55,141 nucleotides of DNA, taken from NCBI RefSeq assembly GCF_004912195.1, contig NZ_STGW01000001.1, positions 1 to 55,141 of the forward strand, written 5' to 3'. The stretch is from Nocardioides caeni (lineage in GTDB: Bacteria > Actinomycetota > Actinomycetes > Propionibacteriales > Nocardioidaceae). This document shows positions 16,481-25,254 of the stretch, one piece after another. A program made the position numbers and the translations under genes. Each line of letters begins with the position of its first letter. The first letter of the stretch is position 1. Under the pieces are notes generated by a model. That model was given only the letters and a program-made list of their open reading frames with translations. It searched no databases and was not told the DNA's origin.

Positions 16481-18261
16481 CCTCGCTCGGTCCGGCGTGG
16501 CCGGAGCGGGCAGCCTGGGGCACGGCGCCGTCGCTGCGTGCCTGGCAGTCGGCCGCGCTCCAGGACTACCTCGCCCGCAACCCGCGTGACTTCCTCGCCG
16601 TGGCGACGCCCGGCGCCGGCAAGACGACCTTCGCCCTGACGGTCGCGGCGGAGCTGCTCGGCCGGCGCGTCGTCGACCGGCTCGTGATCGTCGCGCCCAC
16701 CGAGCACCTGAAGGCCCAGTGGGCAGAGGCCGCGGCCCGCGCCGGGATCCCGATCGATCCCACCTACTCCGCCGGCAGCGGCAAGATCGCGAGCGACTTC
16801 GTCGGTGTCGCGGTCACCTACGCCGGGGTCGGCGTCAACCCGCTCGCGATGCGGATCCGCACGGAGCGCTTCAAGACGCTGGTGATCCTCGACGAGATCC
16901 ACCACGCCGGCGACTCGAAGAGCTGGGGCGAGGGCGTCCGCGAGGCCTTCGAGCCGGCGGCGCGGCGCCTGGCGCTGACTGGCACGCCCTTCCGCTCCGA
17001 CATCAACCCGATCCCGTTCGTCACCTACGCGCCCGGCGAGGGCGGCTTCCCGACGTCGGTCGCCGACTACGCCTACGGCTACGCCGACGCGTTGGCCGAC
17101 CACGTCGTGCGCCCGGTCCTCTTCCTCGCCTACTCGGGCCAGATGAGCTGGCGCACCCGGGCCGGCGACGAGGTCGCGGCCTCGCTGGGCGAGCCGCTCA
17201 CCAAGGACATGACCTCGCAGGCGCTGCGCACGGCGCTCGACCCGCAGGGGTCCTGGATGCCGTCGGTGCTCGCGGCCGCCGACAAGCGCCTGTCGGAGGT
17301 CCGTCGACACGTGCCCGACGCGGGCGGGCTCGTCATCGCTTCCGACCAGGAGTCCGCACGGGCCTACGCCAAGCTGCTCAAGCAGATCTCGGGGGAGTCG
17401 GTCACCGTCGTCCTCTCCGACGAGAAGGCGTCGTCGAAGAAGATCTCGCAGTTCAGCGCGGGCGACAGTCGCTGGATGGTCGCAGTCCGGATGGTGTCCG
17501 AGGGCGTCGACGTACCCCGGCTCACCGTGGGGGTGTGGGCGACCACCACCTCCACCCCGCTCTTCTTCGCCCAGGCGGTCGGCCGCTTCGTGCGGGCCCG
17601 CAAGCGTGGCGAGATCGCCTCGGTGTTCCTGCCGTCGGTGCCCAACCTGCTGTCCTTCGCGGCGGAGCTGGAGGCCCAGCGCGACCACGTCCTCAAGCGC
17701 AAGGTGCACGACGAGGGCGACATCTTCGCCGCCGAGGACGACCTGCTGGCCCAGGCCAACCAGGGTGACGCCGCCTCCGACGAGCTGGAGGCGCTGCCCT
17801 TCGAGGCGCTCGGGTCGGAGGCCCGCTTCGACCACGCGCTCTATGACGGCGCCCAGTTCGGCCACGAGGGCGAGGTGCACGTCGGGTCGGAGGAGGAGAT
17901 GGACTTCCTCGGCATCCCGGGCCTCCTCGAGCCCGACCAGGTCCGCTCGCTGCTGCAGCAGCGGCAGTCCGACCGGGCCGACCGGCGTCGGACGCGCACG
18001 GGCGACGGGAGCGACGGCGGCGGGCCACGTCCGGGCGACAGCCTCGCCGACGTGACCACCCACGAGCACCTCGCGGTGCTGCGCCGCGAGCTCAACGGCC
18101 TGGTCGCGTCGTGGAACCACCGCACCGGGCAGGCCCACGGCATCACCCACGCGGCGCTGCGCAAGGAGTGCGGTGGTCCGGCCGCGGCCGTGGCCAACGC
18201 GGAGCAGCTGCGCAAGCGGATCGACCGGATTCGCGAGTGGTCGGTGCGCAAGACATCCTGA
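16477..18261 (+). CDS. DEAD/DEAH-box (SF2) helicase
   Basis: This encodes 594 aa. Motif I ATPGAGKTT is at about residues 42-50, motif Ia VIVAPTEHL, motif II DEIH and motif III LTGTPFRS. The second RecA domain has motif IV-V (MVSEGVDVP) and motif VI QAVGRFVRARKR. The C-terminal ~190 residues contain an acidic stretch and a basic, Arg-rich segment (RADRRRTRTGDG). ATP-driven nucleic-acid translocation is expected; the DEIH/GRFVRA set resembles restriction- or repair-type SF2 enzymes (UvrB/RecG-like branch). It is coupled to DUF3039. Confidence 0.88.
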   Translation: MTSLGPAWPERAAWGTAPSLRAWQSAALQDYLARNPRDFLAVATPGAGKTTFALTVAAELLGRRVVDRLVIVAPTEHLKAQWAEAAARAGIPIDPTYSAGSGKIASDFVGVAVTYAGVGVNPLAMRIRTERFKTLVILDEIHHAGDSKSWGEGVREAFEPAARRLALTGTPFRSDINPIPFVTYAPGEGGFPTSVADYAYGYADALADHVVRPVLFLAYSGQMSWRTRAGDEVAASLGEPLTKDMTSQALRTALDPQGSWMPSVLAAADKRLSEVRRHVPDAGGLVIASDQESARAYAKLLKQISGESVTVVLSDEKASSKKISQFSAGDSRWMVAVRMVSEGVDVPRLTVGVWATTTSTPLFFAQAVGRFVRARKRGEIASVFLPSVPNLLSFAAELEAQRDHVLKRKVHDEGDIFAAEDDLLAQANQGDAASDELEALPFEALGSEARFDHALYDGAQFGHEGEVHVGSEEEMDFLGIPGLLEPDQVRSLLQQRQSDRADRRRTRTGDGSDGGGPRPGDSLADVTTHEHLAVLRRELNGLVASWNHRTGQAHGITHAALRKECGGPAAAVANAEQLRKRIDRIREWSVRKTS

Positions 18262-18271
18262 CCCCGGTCGC

Positions 18272-18290
18272 TCAGGTAAGCCTTAGTTAA
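18272..18290. promoter_or_regulatory. IdeR/DtxR-like iron box
   Basis: The 19 bases TCAGGTAAGCCTTAGTTAA match about 14 of 19 positions of the DtxR/IdeR consensus. The box sits immediately upstream of the -10 element of a ferric-siderophore ABC operon, in a position suited to iron-dependent repression. Confidence 0.6.
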
Positions 18291-18292
18291 GT

Positions 18293-18298
18293 TAGGGT
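18293..18298 (+). promoter_or_regulatory. -10 element of the siderophore ABC operon
   Basis: TAGGGT ends 7 nt before GTG 18306 and overlaps the alternative GTG at 18297, so the later start is preferred. Confidence 0.45.
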
Positions 18299-18305
18299 GC
18301 CCTGC

Positions 18306-19109
<804 letters not shown>

Positions 19110-19135
19110 GCGCCCACCACCCGAGTGAGGAACTG

Positions 19136-20158
19136 ATGAAGACACGTTCGATCGCTGCTGCCCTGACGGCACCACTGGCGCTCTTCCTGGTCGCCTGCGG
19201 CACCACCGACACCACCGCCGAGGAGAAGGCGCCCGAGGCCGTCGACTCCGTCGACTGCAGCGCCGACGAGACCGCCACGTCCACCGGACCGGTCAGCCTG
19301 ACCGACAGCTATGGCCGCACGGTGGAGCTGGACAAGCCCGCGGAGCGGATCGCCGTCCTGGAGTGGCAGCAGATCGAGGACGCGCTCACGCTGTGCGTCA
19401 CGCCGGTCGCCGCGGCCGACGTCGAGGGCTTCGGCACCTGGGACAGCGCGGAGACCCTGCCCGAGGGCGTCACCGACGTGGGCACGCGCGGCGAGCCCAA
19501 CCTCGAGACCCTCTTCGGCACCAACCCCGACCTGGTCATCGTCGAGGCCTACACGGCCGAGGACGAGATCATCAAGCAGCTCGAGCAGTACGACGTCCCG
19601 GTGCTCGCGACCAAGGGTGCCGACGCGGCCGACCCGGTCGCCAACATGCTGGCGACCTTCGAGCTGATCGCCGAGGCGACCGGCCGCGAGGAGCGTGCCG
19701 AAGTCGTCGTCGACGAGTTCAACGCCTCCCTCGAGGCCGCCAAGGCCGAGATCGAGGACGCCGACGTGGCGACCACCGACTTCGTCTACTTCGACGGCTG
19801 GATCCAGGGCGGCAACGTCTCGATCCGGCCCTTCGGCCAGGGGTCGCTGATGGGCGAGCTCGGCGAGGCCCTGGGCCTCACCAACGCCTGGACCGGCGAT
19901 GTCGACCCGGCCTACGGCCTGGGCGGCACCGACATCGAGGGCATGACCGAGCTCGGTGACGCGACCTTCTTCTACACCGGCACCACCGACCCGGCCGGCG
20001 ACGTGAACGCCGCCCTGGCCGAGAACGCCGCGTGGCAGGAGATCCCCGCCGTCGCCGAGGACCGGGCGCACGCCTTCCCCGAGGGCATCTGGACCTTCGG
20101 CGGCCCGCGCTCTGCCCAGCAGGTCATCGACGCCTACGTCGACCTGCTGACCAAGTGA
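19136..20158 (+). CDS. Ferric-siderophore substrate-binding lipoprotein
   Basis: This encodes 340 aa. The lipobox LVAC gives lipidated Cys21. The FecB/FepB-type periplasmic-binding fold shows as TDSYGRTVELDKPAERIAVLEW, then LFGTNPDLVIVEAYT at the end of lobe 1 and FGGPRSAQQVIDAYVDLL at the C-terminus. It should capture a ferric siderophore outside the membrane and hand it to the fused permease. GTGAGGA precedes ATG as ribosome site. It may be a hydroxamate- or catecholate-binding protein; this cannot be told. Confidence 0.9.
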   Translation: MKTRSIAAALTAPLALFLVACGTTDTTAEEKAPEAVDSVDCSADETATSTGPVSLTDSYGRTVELDKPAERIAVLEWQQIEDALTLCVTPVAAADVEGFGTWDSAETLPEGVTDVGTRGEPNLETLFGTNPDLVIVEAYTAEDEIIKQLEQYDVPVLATKGADAADPVANMLATFELIAEATGREERAEVVVDEFNASLEAAKAEIEDADVATTDFVYFDGWIQGGNVSIRPFGQGSLMGELGEALGLTNAWTGDVDPAYGLGGTDIEGMTELGDATFFYTGTTDPAGDVNAALAENAAWQEIPAVAEDRAHAFPEGIWTFGGPRSAQQVIDAYVDLLTK

Positions 20159-20168
20159 TCGTCCGCGC

Positions 20169-22289
20169 ATGACGACCGAGCAGCAGCAGCGTCCCGCGAT
20201 CGCCGAGACCGCACCGCTCCAGCGGTGGGGCGCGTCCGCCGCGCTCGGGGCTACCGGGACACTGCTGCTGCTCGCCGCCGGACTGCTGGCCGTGTCGGTG
20301 TGGCACCTCACCCAGGGCACGTCCTCGGTCGGCGCCGGCGACATCCTGCGCTGGCTCGTCGGTGACCGCTCCGACGCAGGCCCGGGTGCCGACGCCGGCG
20401 ACGTCCTGCGCGGCTCCCGGCTCCCGCGTCTCGCGGCCGGCATCGCGGTCGGCTTCGCCCTCGGCGTGGCCGGGGCGATCTTCCAGTCGCTGGCGCGCAA
20501 CGCCCTGGCCTCGCCGGACACCCTCGCGGTGACGGGCGGCGCCTACCTGGCCGTGACCGTGGTCGCGGCCTTCGGGCTGTCCGTGCCGCTGTGGGCCTCG
20601 GGCTTCACCGCCTTCGTCGGCGGCATCCTCGCCGCCACCCTGGTCCTCGGCCTCGCCGGCGGCGCCGGGACGGCGACCACGCGGCTCGTCCTCGCCGGCT
20701 CCGCGGTCGCCCTCGCCCTGCAGGCCGCGACGTCGACCCTGCTCATCCTCTTCGAGGAGGAGACCACCAGCCTGTTCGCCTGGGGGAGCGGCTCGCTGAG
20801 CCAGCTGGGCCTCGATGCCTTCCAGCAGGCGGCGCCGGTCGTCGTACTCGCCACGCTGGCCGCGCTCGCGCTGTCGCGCCGGATGGACCTCCTCGGCCTG
20901 GGCGACGACAGCGCTGCCGTGCTGGGGGTCCCGGTGCGCTCGACCCGTGCGATCGGCACGATCCTCGCCGTGCTCCTGACCGCAGCTGCAGTCACGCTCG
21001 CCGGACCGATCGGCTTCGTCGGCCTCTTCGCGCCGGTCATCGTGCGCCTGTGTGGCCGCTTCGTGCCCGCGCTGCAGCGCCATGTCGTGCTGATCCCGGC
21101 GGCCGGCCTCACCGGCGCGATCGTGGTGATCCTGGCCGACGCGCTCCTGCGCGCCTTCCTCGGCGCGGACGAGGCCATCACCGTCCCGACCGGCATCACC
21201 ACGACCATCGCGGGCGCGATCGTGATGATCGTCCTGGCCCGCCGTGGACGGGACTCGGGCCCGGCCCGCCAGCCCGCCGCCGCGCGGGTCGGGGTGGGCA
21301 GCGTCCGGCGCTTCGTGATGGTCCTGTGCGTGACCGGGGCGGCGGCCGCTGGCGTGGCGCTGCTGGGCTTCCTCGGCGGCGACACCTGGTTCCGGCTCGG
21401 CGACATCTCGCTGTGGGCGCGCGGGGAGGCGGCCCCCCTCATCAACTTCGCGCTCGACGAGCGCGGTCCCCGGGTGGGGGCCGCGATCCTCGGCGGCGCC
21501 GCGCTCGCCCTCTCCGGCGCGATGGTCCAGGCGACCTGCCGCAACCCGCTGGCCGAGCCGGGCATCCTCGGCATCACCGGCGGAGCCGGCGTCGGGGCCG
21601 TGGTCGTCGTCACCGGTGCGGGAGTCACCGGCGCGGCCGACAACACCTCGATCCTCGTCGCCGCGACCATCGGCGCGATGGTGGCCTTCGCGCTGGTCTA
21701 CGGGCTGTCGTGGCGCGGCGGGCTCAACGCCGACCGCCTCCTGCTGATCGGCATCGCGACCTGGTACGGGTCGGCAGCGATCTCGACCTTCCTGCTGGTG
21801 CGCTCCAACCCGTGGGACACCCCGCGGCTCTACACCTGGCTCTCCGGCAGCACCTACGGCCGCACGTGGGACCAGGTGCTGCCGGTGGCGGTGGCCCTCC
21901 TGGTCGCCCTGCCGCTGGCCTGGCTCGTCCGTCGCGAGCTCGACCTGCTCGCGCTCGACGAGGACACGCCGCGCCTGGTGGGCGTGCGCCTCGAGCGGGT
22001 CCGGCTGCTCGTCCTGGTCGCCGCTGCGCTCCTCGCGGCGATGAGCGTCGCCGCGGTCGGCGTGGTCGGCTTCGTCGGCCTGGTCGCCCCGCACATGGCC
22101 CGAGCCCTCGTCGGTGGGCGGGCGGCCCGGTCGGTGCCGGTGGCCGTCCTCATCGGCGCGGTCCTGCTCGGTCTGGCCGACCTGCTCGGCCGCACGGTGA
22201 TCGCGCCGGCCCAGGTCCCGGCCGGCCTGGTCGTGGCGCTGATCGGTGCGCCGTACTTCGTCTACCTGCTGGCCCGCTCGCGCGCCTGA
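20169..22289 (+). CDS. Double-length FecCD-type iron-siderophore permease (fused)
   Basis: This encodes 706 aa, twice the usual ~340. Two homologous halves are visible. Residues ~1-360 include SRLPRLAAGIAVGFALGVAGAIFQSLARNALASPDTLAVTGG, and ~380-706 include RGPRVGAAILGGAALALSGAMVQATCRNPLAEPGILGITGG. Each has a coupling segment (GFVGLFAPVIVRL, GFVGLVAPHMARAL) and about 9-10 helices. The arrangement is like E. coli FhuB: one polypeptide replaces the permease dimer. It is last in the operon, and its 3' end overlaps the convergent HxlR gene by 28 nt. Confidence 0.9.
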   Translation: MTTEQQQRPAIAETAPLQRWGASAALGATGTLLLLAAGLLAVSVWHLTQGTSSVGAGDILRWLVGDRSDAGPGADAGDVLRGSRLPRLAAGIAVGFALGVAGAIFQSLARNALASPDTLAVTGGAYLAVTVVAAFGLSVPLWASGFTAFVGGILAATLVLGLAGGAGTATTRLVLAGSAVALALQAATSTLLILFEEETTSLFAWGSGSLSQLGLDAFQQAAPVVVLATLAALALSRRMDLLGLGDDSAAVLGVPVRSTRAIGTILAVLLTAAAVTLAGPIGFVGLFAPVIVRLCGRFVPALQRHVVLIPAAGLTGAIVVILADALLRAFLGADEAITVPTGITTTIAGAIVMIVLARRGRDSGPARQPAAARVGVGSVRRFVMVLCVTGAAAAGVALLGFLGGDTWFRLGDISLWARGEAAPLINFALDERGPRVGAAILGGAALALSGAMVQATCRNPLAEPGILGITGGAGVGAVVVVTGAGVTGAADNTSILVAATIGAMVAFALVYGLSWRGGLNADRLLLIGIATWYGSAAISTFLLVRSNPWDTPRLYTWLSGSTYGRTWDQVLPVAVALLVALPLAWLVRRELDLLALDEDTPRLVGVRLERVRLLVLVAAALLAAMSVAAVGVVGFVGLVAPHMARALVGGRAARSVPVAVLIGAVLLGLADLLGRTVIAPAQVPAGLVVALIGAPYFVYLLARSRA

Positions 22290-22792
22290 GCGTCCACGAA
22301 GGGCCGGGCCCCCGGGCCGGGACGACCGTCGACCTCGCGCGGGTCGTCGAGCTGATGGCCCTGCGCGCACCGGACCTCCACGTGCAGCTGCTCGCCGCAG
22401 CCGCGGTGGACGAACTCGCGGGCAGGGCCCTCGGGGTCGGCCAGGTGCCGGTCGCCCCACGCGGTGACGGCGAGCAGGATCGGCTGCAGCTCCAGGCCGC
22501 GGGCGGTGAGGCGGTACTCGGAGCGGGTGCGCGCGCCGTCGGCGCGATAGGGGACCTTCTGCAGGATCCCGACCTCGACCAGCGACGAGAGCCGGTTGGT
22601 GAGGACCTGCCGGGGGATGCCGGCGTGCCGTCGGATGTCGTCGAAGCGCCGTACGCCGAGGAACACCTCGCGGAGCACGACCACCGTCCAGCGCTCGCCC
22701 AGGATGGCCATCGTCCGGCCGAGCGAGCAGTTGTCGACCGACCACTCGAGAGCGGTCGGGGCAGTCGTCGTGGATGCGGTCGGGGTGGGCAC
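22262..22792 (-). CDS. HxlR family transcriptional regulator
   Basis: This encodes 176 aa. The winged helix begins CSLGRTMAILGERWTVVVLREVFLGVRRFDDIRRHAGIPRQVLTNRLSSLVEVGIL, a standard HxlR domain at residues ~20-110. The C-terminal tail has Cys/His residues (RGCGEQLHVEVRCAQGH) that could bind metal, as in many actinobacterial HxlR proteins. The GTG start has TAGGAT 6 nt upstream. It is divergent from a PaaI-type thioesterase, with a 7-7-7 palindrome between them that is the probable operator. Confidence 0.88.
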   Translation of the reverse strand: MPTPTASTTTAPTALEWSVDNCSLGRTMAILGERWTVVVLREVFLGVRRFDDIRRHAGIPRQVLTNRLSSLVEVGILQKVPYRADGARTRSEYRLTARGLELQPILLAVTAWGDRHLADPEGPAREFVHRGCGEQLHVEVRCAQGHQLDDPREVDGRPGPGARPFVDAQARERASR

Positions 22793-22798
22793 GGACCC

Positions 22799-22804
22799 AT
22801 CCTA
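22799..22804 (-). promoter_or_regulatory. -10 element, leaderless type
   Basis: On the minus strand TAGGAT ends 6 nt before GTG 22792. Confidence 0.45.
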
Positions 22805-22812
22805 GTGCGACC

Positions 22813-22833
22813 TGAGTCTCGTTGACAGACTCA
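22813..22833. promoter_or_regulatory. Palindromic operator in the hxlR-paaI-like intergenic region
   Basis: TGAGTCT-CGTTGAC-AGACTCA is a perfect 7-7-7 inverted repeat midway between the divergent genes. Confidence 0.5.
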
Positions 22834-22857
22834 GAGGAGGACTGCTTCCATGGCGAG

Positions 22858-23328
22858 GTGACCGAGACCATCGACCCGACCGCCGCACCGCTCGACCCGA
22901 TGACCCTGGACGGGTTCGGGCAGCTGCACGCCATCCTCGACGGCCGCATCCCGGCGGCACCGATCGCCGACACGCTGGGCTTCGTCGGCTTCGAGGTGCC
23001 CGAGCGCGGGACCGCGATCTTCGAGCTCGACCCCGAGCTGCGCCACTACAACCCGATCGGCAGCGTCCACGGCGGCGTCTTCGCCACCCTGCTCGACTCT
23101 GCCTGCGGCTGCGCCGTGCACTCCACCCTCGGCGTGGGGGAGGGCTACACCTCGCTCGACCTCACCGTGAAGTTCCTCAAGGCCGTCACCGTGGACTCCG
23201 GCCGCCTGCGGGCCGTCGGCACGGTGCTGCAGCGAGGGCGGCGCACCGCGCTGGCCGAGGCGAAGCTCTACGACGGCCACGGCAAGCTCGTCGCCTACGC
23301 CAGCTCGAGCTGCATGATCTTCAGCTGA
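22858..23328 (+). CDS. PaaI family hotdog thioesterase
   Basis: This encodes 156 aa from GTG 22858. A TTG at 22822 is in frame but lies inside the palindromic operator, so it was not used. The hotdog core is typical: HYNPIGSVHGGVFATLLDSACGCAV with the active-site region HGG, then YTSLDLTVKFLKAV. It should hydrolyse acyl- or aryl-CoA thioesters in the cytoplasm. An AGGAGG lies 17 nt upstream, a poor distance, so the exact start remains uncertain. Control by the divergent HxlR protein is likely. Confidence 0.82.
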   Translation: MTETIDPTAAPLDPMTLDGFGQLHAILDGRIPAAPIADTLGFVGFEVPERGTAIFELDPELRHYNPIGSVHGGVFATLLDSACGCAVHSTLGVGEGYTSLDLTVKFLKAVTVDSGRLRAVGTVLQRGRRTALAEAKLYDGHGKLVAYASSSCMIFS

Positions 23329-23367
23329 GCCTGCGTCCTGTCGGCGCCGGGGGTGGAGACTGGGTGC

Positions 23368-23907
23368 ATGCCGACCTACGTCGCCTTCCTCAGGGCCATC
23401 AACCTCGGCCCGACCCGCAAGTTCCCCAAGGCCGACATCGTCACCGCCACCGAGGCTGCCGGTGGCACCGACGTGCTCACCCACATCAACACCGGCAACG
23501 TCCGGCTCACCACGCCGCTGCGCGCGCGAGCGAAGGTCGAGGCGGCGCTCGAGACCGCCTATGCCGCGCACATCGGCTTCGAGGTCCCGGCGATCGTGTT
23601 CACGACGGCCGAGCTGCGCGCGATCGCCGACGACGCCCGAGAGCTGACGGCCGCGCGGCCCGACCGGGAGCGGCACTACGTCTATCTGCTCAAGGACGCG
23701 CCCGCCGCGGACGTCGCCGCCGACGCCGAGGCCCACAACGACGACCTCAACGCCGTGTTCCTGCGCGGCCGCGCCGCGCACGTCCTGATGGGTCCCGGCT
23801 ACCAGGCCGGCAATGTCGATCCCTTCAAGGTTGAGAGGAGACTGGGGGTCGCGACCAACCGCAACTTCAACGTGGTCACGACGCTGGCCGACAAGTGGTG
23901 CTCGTGA
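23368..23907 (+). CDS. DUF1697 family protein
   Basis: This encodes 179 aa. The family signature is at the very N-terminus (MPTYVAFLRAINLGP), with HINTGNVRL in place of the usual TYIQSGNV and ending ATNRNFNVVTTLADK (normally TxRNWNTV). Function of the family is unknown. ATG 23368 is preferred over an upstream GTG because the signature normally starts at residue 1. It stands upstream of clpS in the same direction, but clpS has its own -10 box. Confidence 0.85.
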   Translation: MPTYVAFLRAINLGPTRKFPKADIVTATEAAGGTDVLTHINTGNVRLTTPLRARAKVEAALETAYAAHIGFEVPAIVFTTAELRAIADDARELTAARPDRERHYVYLLKDAPAADVAADAEAHNDDLNAVFLRGRAAHVLMGPGYQAGNVDPFKVERRLGVATNRNFNVVTTLADKWCS

Positions 23908-23926
23908 GCGGGCCGGGCCGCTGTGA

Positions 23927-23932
23927 CACGAT
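23927..23932 (+). promoter_or_regulatory. -10-like element, leaderless type
   Basis: CACGAT ends 6 nt before the clpS GTG at 23939. Confidence 0.4.
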
Positions 23933-23938
23933 GGAGCC

Positions 23939-24247
23939 GTGACGACCGCGAGCCCGGAGAAGGTCGACCCGGGAGTCCAGCAGGACCTCACCCCGGACTC
24001 GATCACCCTCGCCGACACCCCCTGGGTGACGGTGGTGTGGAACGACCCCGTCAACCTGATGTCCTATGTCACGTTCGTCTTCCAGAAGCACTTCGGCTAC
24101 GGCAAGAAGAAGGCCGAGAAGCTGATGATGGAGGTCCACGAGGACGGCCGCTCAGTGGTCAGCAGCGGGTCGCGCGAGGAGATGGAGCGCGACGTCCAGG
24201 CCATGCACGAATACGGGCTGTGGGCCACCCTGTCCAAGGCCGAGTGA
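23939..24247 (+). CDS. clpS: ATP-dependent Clp protease adaptor ClpS
   Basis: This encodes 102 aa. ClpS delivers N-end-rule substrates to the ClpC/ClpA unfoldase. The binding-pocket motif WNDPVNLMSYV is present, followed by the helix that contacts the unfoldase (GYGKKKAEKLMMEVHEDGRSVVSSGSREEMERDVQAMHEYGLWATL). The ~33-residue N-terminal tail is the flexible part that engages the ATPase. It is followed at 16 nt by DUF2017, the same order as Rv1331-Rv1332 of M. tuberculosis. Confidence 0.95.
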   Translation: MTTASPEKVDPGVQQDLTPDSITLADTPWVTVVWNDPVNLMSYVTFVFQKHFGYGKKKAEKLMMEVHEDGRSVVSSGSREEMERDVQAMHEYGLWATLSKAE

Positions 24248-24263
24248 CGGAGCACGGCAAACC

Positions 24264-24845
24264 ATGACCTCTGGATTCGTCCGGCACCGCCGGAGCAAGC
24301 GTGTCATCGCGACCTTCCCGGTCTTCGAGGCCGACCTGCTGCGCTCGCTGGCCGGCCAGCTCGTCGAGCTGCTGCACAACGAGTCGGCCGTCGTACGCAC
24401 CGAGATGGACCCGCTCGAGGCCCTCCTCGACTTCTCCGGTCCGACGACCGAGCCCGACGACCCGGTCCTGCAGCGGCTGTTCCCGTCGGCCTACCGCGAC
24501 GACGACGAGGCTGCCGGGGAGTTCCGGCGCTACACCGAGGGCACGCTGCGCGACGGCAAGGCCCGCGCCGCCGCCGCGATCATCGACGCCCTCGAGGAGG
24601 CCGGCCTCCCGCCCGAGCCCGACGAGGACATCACGATCGACGTCGAGCTCGACGACGAGCTGGCCCTGACGTGGCTGCGCTCGCTCACCGATCTGCGGCT
24701 GGCCTTCGGCACCCGCCTCGGCGTCGAGGAGGGCGACGAGGACTTCTGGGAGTCGTTGCCCGACGAGGACCCGCGCGCGCAGGCCCACCACGTCTACGAC
24801 TGGCTCGGCTTCCTCCAGGAGACCCTGGTCCGCTCGGTCAGGTGA
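24264..24845 (+). CDS. DUF2017 family protein
   Basis: This encodes 193 aa and is acidic. The N-terminus VRHRRSKRVIATFPVFEADLLRSLAGQLVELL and the motif PSAYRDDDEAAGEFRRYTEGTLRDGKARAA are typical of the DUF2017 proteins that follow clpS in actinobacteria. A role with ClpS/ClpC is suggested only by this synteny. In mycobacteria the run continues directly toward mec-cysO-cysM; here it is interrupted by 7 kb. The 3' end overlaps the convergent usp gene by 8 nt. Confidence 0.85.
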   Translation: MTSGFVRHRRSKRVIATFPVFEADLLRSLAGQLVELLHNESAVVRTEMDPLEALLDFSGPTTEPDDPVLQRLFPSAYRDDDEAAGEFRRYTEGTLRDGKARAAAAIIDALEEAGLPPEPDEDITIDVELDDELALTWLRSLTDLRLAFGTRLGVEEGDEDFWESLPDEDPRAQAHHVYDWLGFLQETLVRSVR

Positions 24846-25254
24846 GCCGGTCGGCCGGCTTGACGGCGAGCACCGGGCAGCGCGCGTCGAGGATGATCCG
24901 CTGCGCGACGCTGCCGAGCAGCAGCTTGCCCACCGCCGTGCGGTGACGGACCCCGACGACGATCACCCCGGCGTCCTCCTCGTCGGCCACGCCGACCACC
25001 GCCTCGGCGACGTCGTCGACCACGTCGTGCCGTACGACGACCTCGACCCCGTCGCCCTCGATCCGCTCCCGCAGCGCGGAGATCTCCGCGTCGTGGGCGA
25101 AGCGGGCGTCGACCAGGCTGGTGCCGGCGGTGGCGTTGACGACGACCAGCCGGCCGCCGTCCCTGCGGGCCAGCGCGACGCCGTGCTCGAGCGCGGCATC
25201 GCCGAACCGGTCGGCGCTGTAGGCGACCACGATGGTCCCTCCGGTGGCGTTCAT
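24838..25254 (-). CDS. Universal stress protein, last gene of the tct operon
   Basis: This encodes 138 aa. The UspA fold is recognised by [23 protein letters not shown] at the start and the C-terminal [32 protein letters not shown]. The nucleotide-binding G-x2-G-x9-G(S/T) motif has His in place of the second Gly, a variant often seen with Tct transporters. The ATG overlaps the tctA stop by 4 nt, so it is co-translated with the transporter and may sense its energy or nucleotide state; that is inference. Confidence 0.85.
   Translation of the reverse strand: MNATGGTIVVAYSADRFGDAALEHGVALARRDGGRLVVVNATAGTSLVDARFAHDAEISALRERIEGDGVEVVVRHDVVDDVAEAVVGVADEEDAGVIVVGVRHRTAVGKLLLGSVAQRIILDARCPVLAVKPADRLT

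Noticed and set aside
18297..18305. GTG 18297 as the start of the siderophore ATPase
   Set aside because: It overlaps the TAGGGT -10 box. GTG 18306 fits the 6-7 nt leaderless spacing seen elsewhere.
22822..22857. TTG start that would lengthen the PaaI-type thioesterase by 12 residues
   Set aside because: It lies inside the 7-7-7 palindromic operator and has no ribosome site or -10 box at the right distance.
20124..22973. Very long antisense reading frame (949 codons) opposite the iron permease
   Set aside because: It is a GC-codon shadow of the permease: no recognisable protein features, low-complexity composition, and it spans three real genes on both strands.
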